Source: Thermoplasmata archaeon (GTDB lineage Archaea > Thermoplasmatota > Thermoplasmata > Lutacidiplasmatales > UBA184). Taken from it: a DNA stretch of 5,752 nt. Shown here in pieces: positions 5,574 through 5,752 of the stretch (position 1 is the stretch's first letter; the number at the start of each line of letters is the position of its first letter). Location of the stretch: positions 1 through 5,752 of the forward strand of contig JASIEC010000158.1 of assembly GCA_030046135.1 (NCBI GenBank). The letters are read 5' to 3'. Under the pieces are notes generated by a model. That model was not told the origin of the DNA, searched no databases, and was given only the letters and a program-made list of their open reading frames with translations. Made by a program: the position numbers and the translations under genes.

Positions 5574-5752
5574 GTGGAGACGTACGCCCGGGTGACGTTC
5601 GACAGCGAGGGCGGGGCTCCCTCCGAGGTCGCCGACCGTCTCCGCGCGGTCGGCTTCGTGCCGACCCACGGGAACTACGACTTCGTCTACGACTGGAAGG
5701 GATCCGCCACGCAGGAGCAGGTCTTCGACCTGGCCGACGAGCTGACGCGCCA
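5574..5752 (+). CDS. Conserved archaeal hypothetical protein, 5' part
   Basis: Open from GTG 5574 to the window end (59 codons plus two bases); the 3' end is missing. The translation begins METYARVTFDSEGGAPSEVA, continues with a helix ending in LRAVGFVPTHGNYDFVYDW (residues 23-41), then a second helix (46-58). The strand-helix-strand-helix pattern and the 'GFxPxxGxYDFVYxW' signature resemble a small alpha/beta protein I associate with archaeal genomes, with no assigned function. No catalytic or metal motif is visible. GTG 5574 is preceded by GAGGGG, and no in-frame ATG exists back to the end of coaD. The 22-base spacing to coaD suggests the same transcription unit. Confidence 0.75.
   Translation, partial: METYARVTFDSEGGAPSEVADRLRAVGFVPTHGNYDFVYDWKGSATQEQVFDLADELTR

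Noticed and set aside
5551..5595. ATG at 5551 as start of a gene after coaD
   Set aside because: The frame ends at TGA 5593-5595 after 14 codons. GTG 5574 opens the long conserved frame.

Overview
The window is very GC-rich and densely coded. All six genes supported here lie on the + strand. The organism is almost certainly an archaeon. The evidence is an archaeal-type (COG1019-like) phosphopantetheine adenylyltransferase, a DUF2116-type one-zinc-ribbon/one-membrane-helix microprotein directly upstream of it, and the start of a small protein that resembles a conserved archaeal hypothetical. High GC with this gene content fits a GC-rich Thermoplasmatota-like lineage. That placement is an inference; no rRNA or other phylogenetic marker is present.

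Left block (1-4460): the 3' end of an unidentified helical protein, then a 388-aa P-loop GTPase-like protein, then a 1034-aa partner. The spacer between the first two is 12 bases. The GTPase stop and the partner start share one base (TGATG). The GTPase has recognisable G1, G3, G4 and G5 motifs and about 125 residues between G1 and G3. The partner has an approx. 360-residue globular N-terminal region, an approx. 145-residue Pro/Ala-rich linker, an approx. 440-residue helical/coiled-coil region and a disordered basic tail. Its N-terminal region resembles, by eye, the GTPase-associated protein 1 (GAP1) N-terminal domains that accompany GTPases in bacterial NTP-dependent conflict systems. The GTPase-partner pair is the candidate novel system in this window: a GTPase switch coupled to a long coiled-coil scaffold.

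Right block (4461-5752): an 82-base spacer, then a housekeeping-type cluster. It holds the 63-aa zinc-ribbon membrane protein (TTG start with a clear Shine-Dalgarno), CoaD for coenzyme A synthesis (GTG start, overlapping the previous gene by 14 bases) and the start of a small conserved hypothetical. CoaD carries a C-terminal extension that looks like a shortened DUF84 (ITPase-like) NTPase domain lacking its key motifs.

No tRNA, rRNA, CRISPR array, insertion sequence or attachment site is visible. No stretch above 300 bases lacks a gene. The many long open frames on both strands are side effects of high GC.
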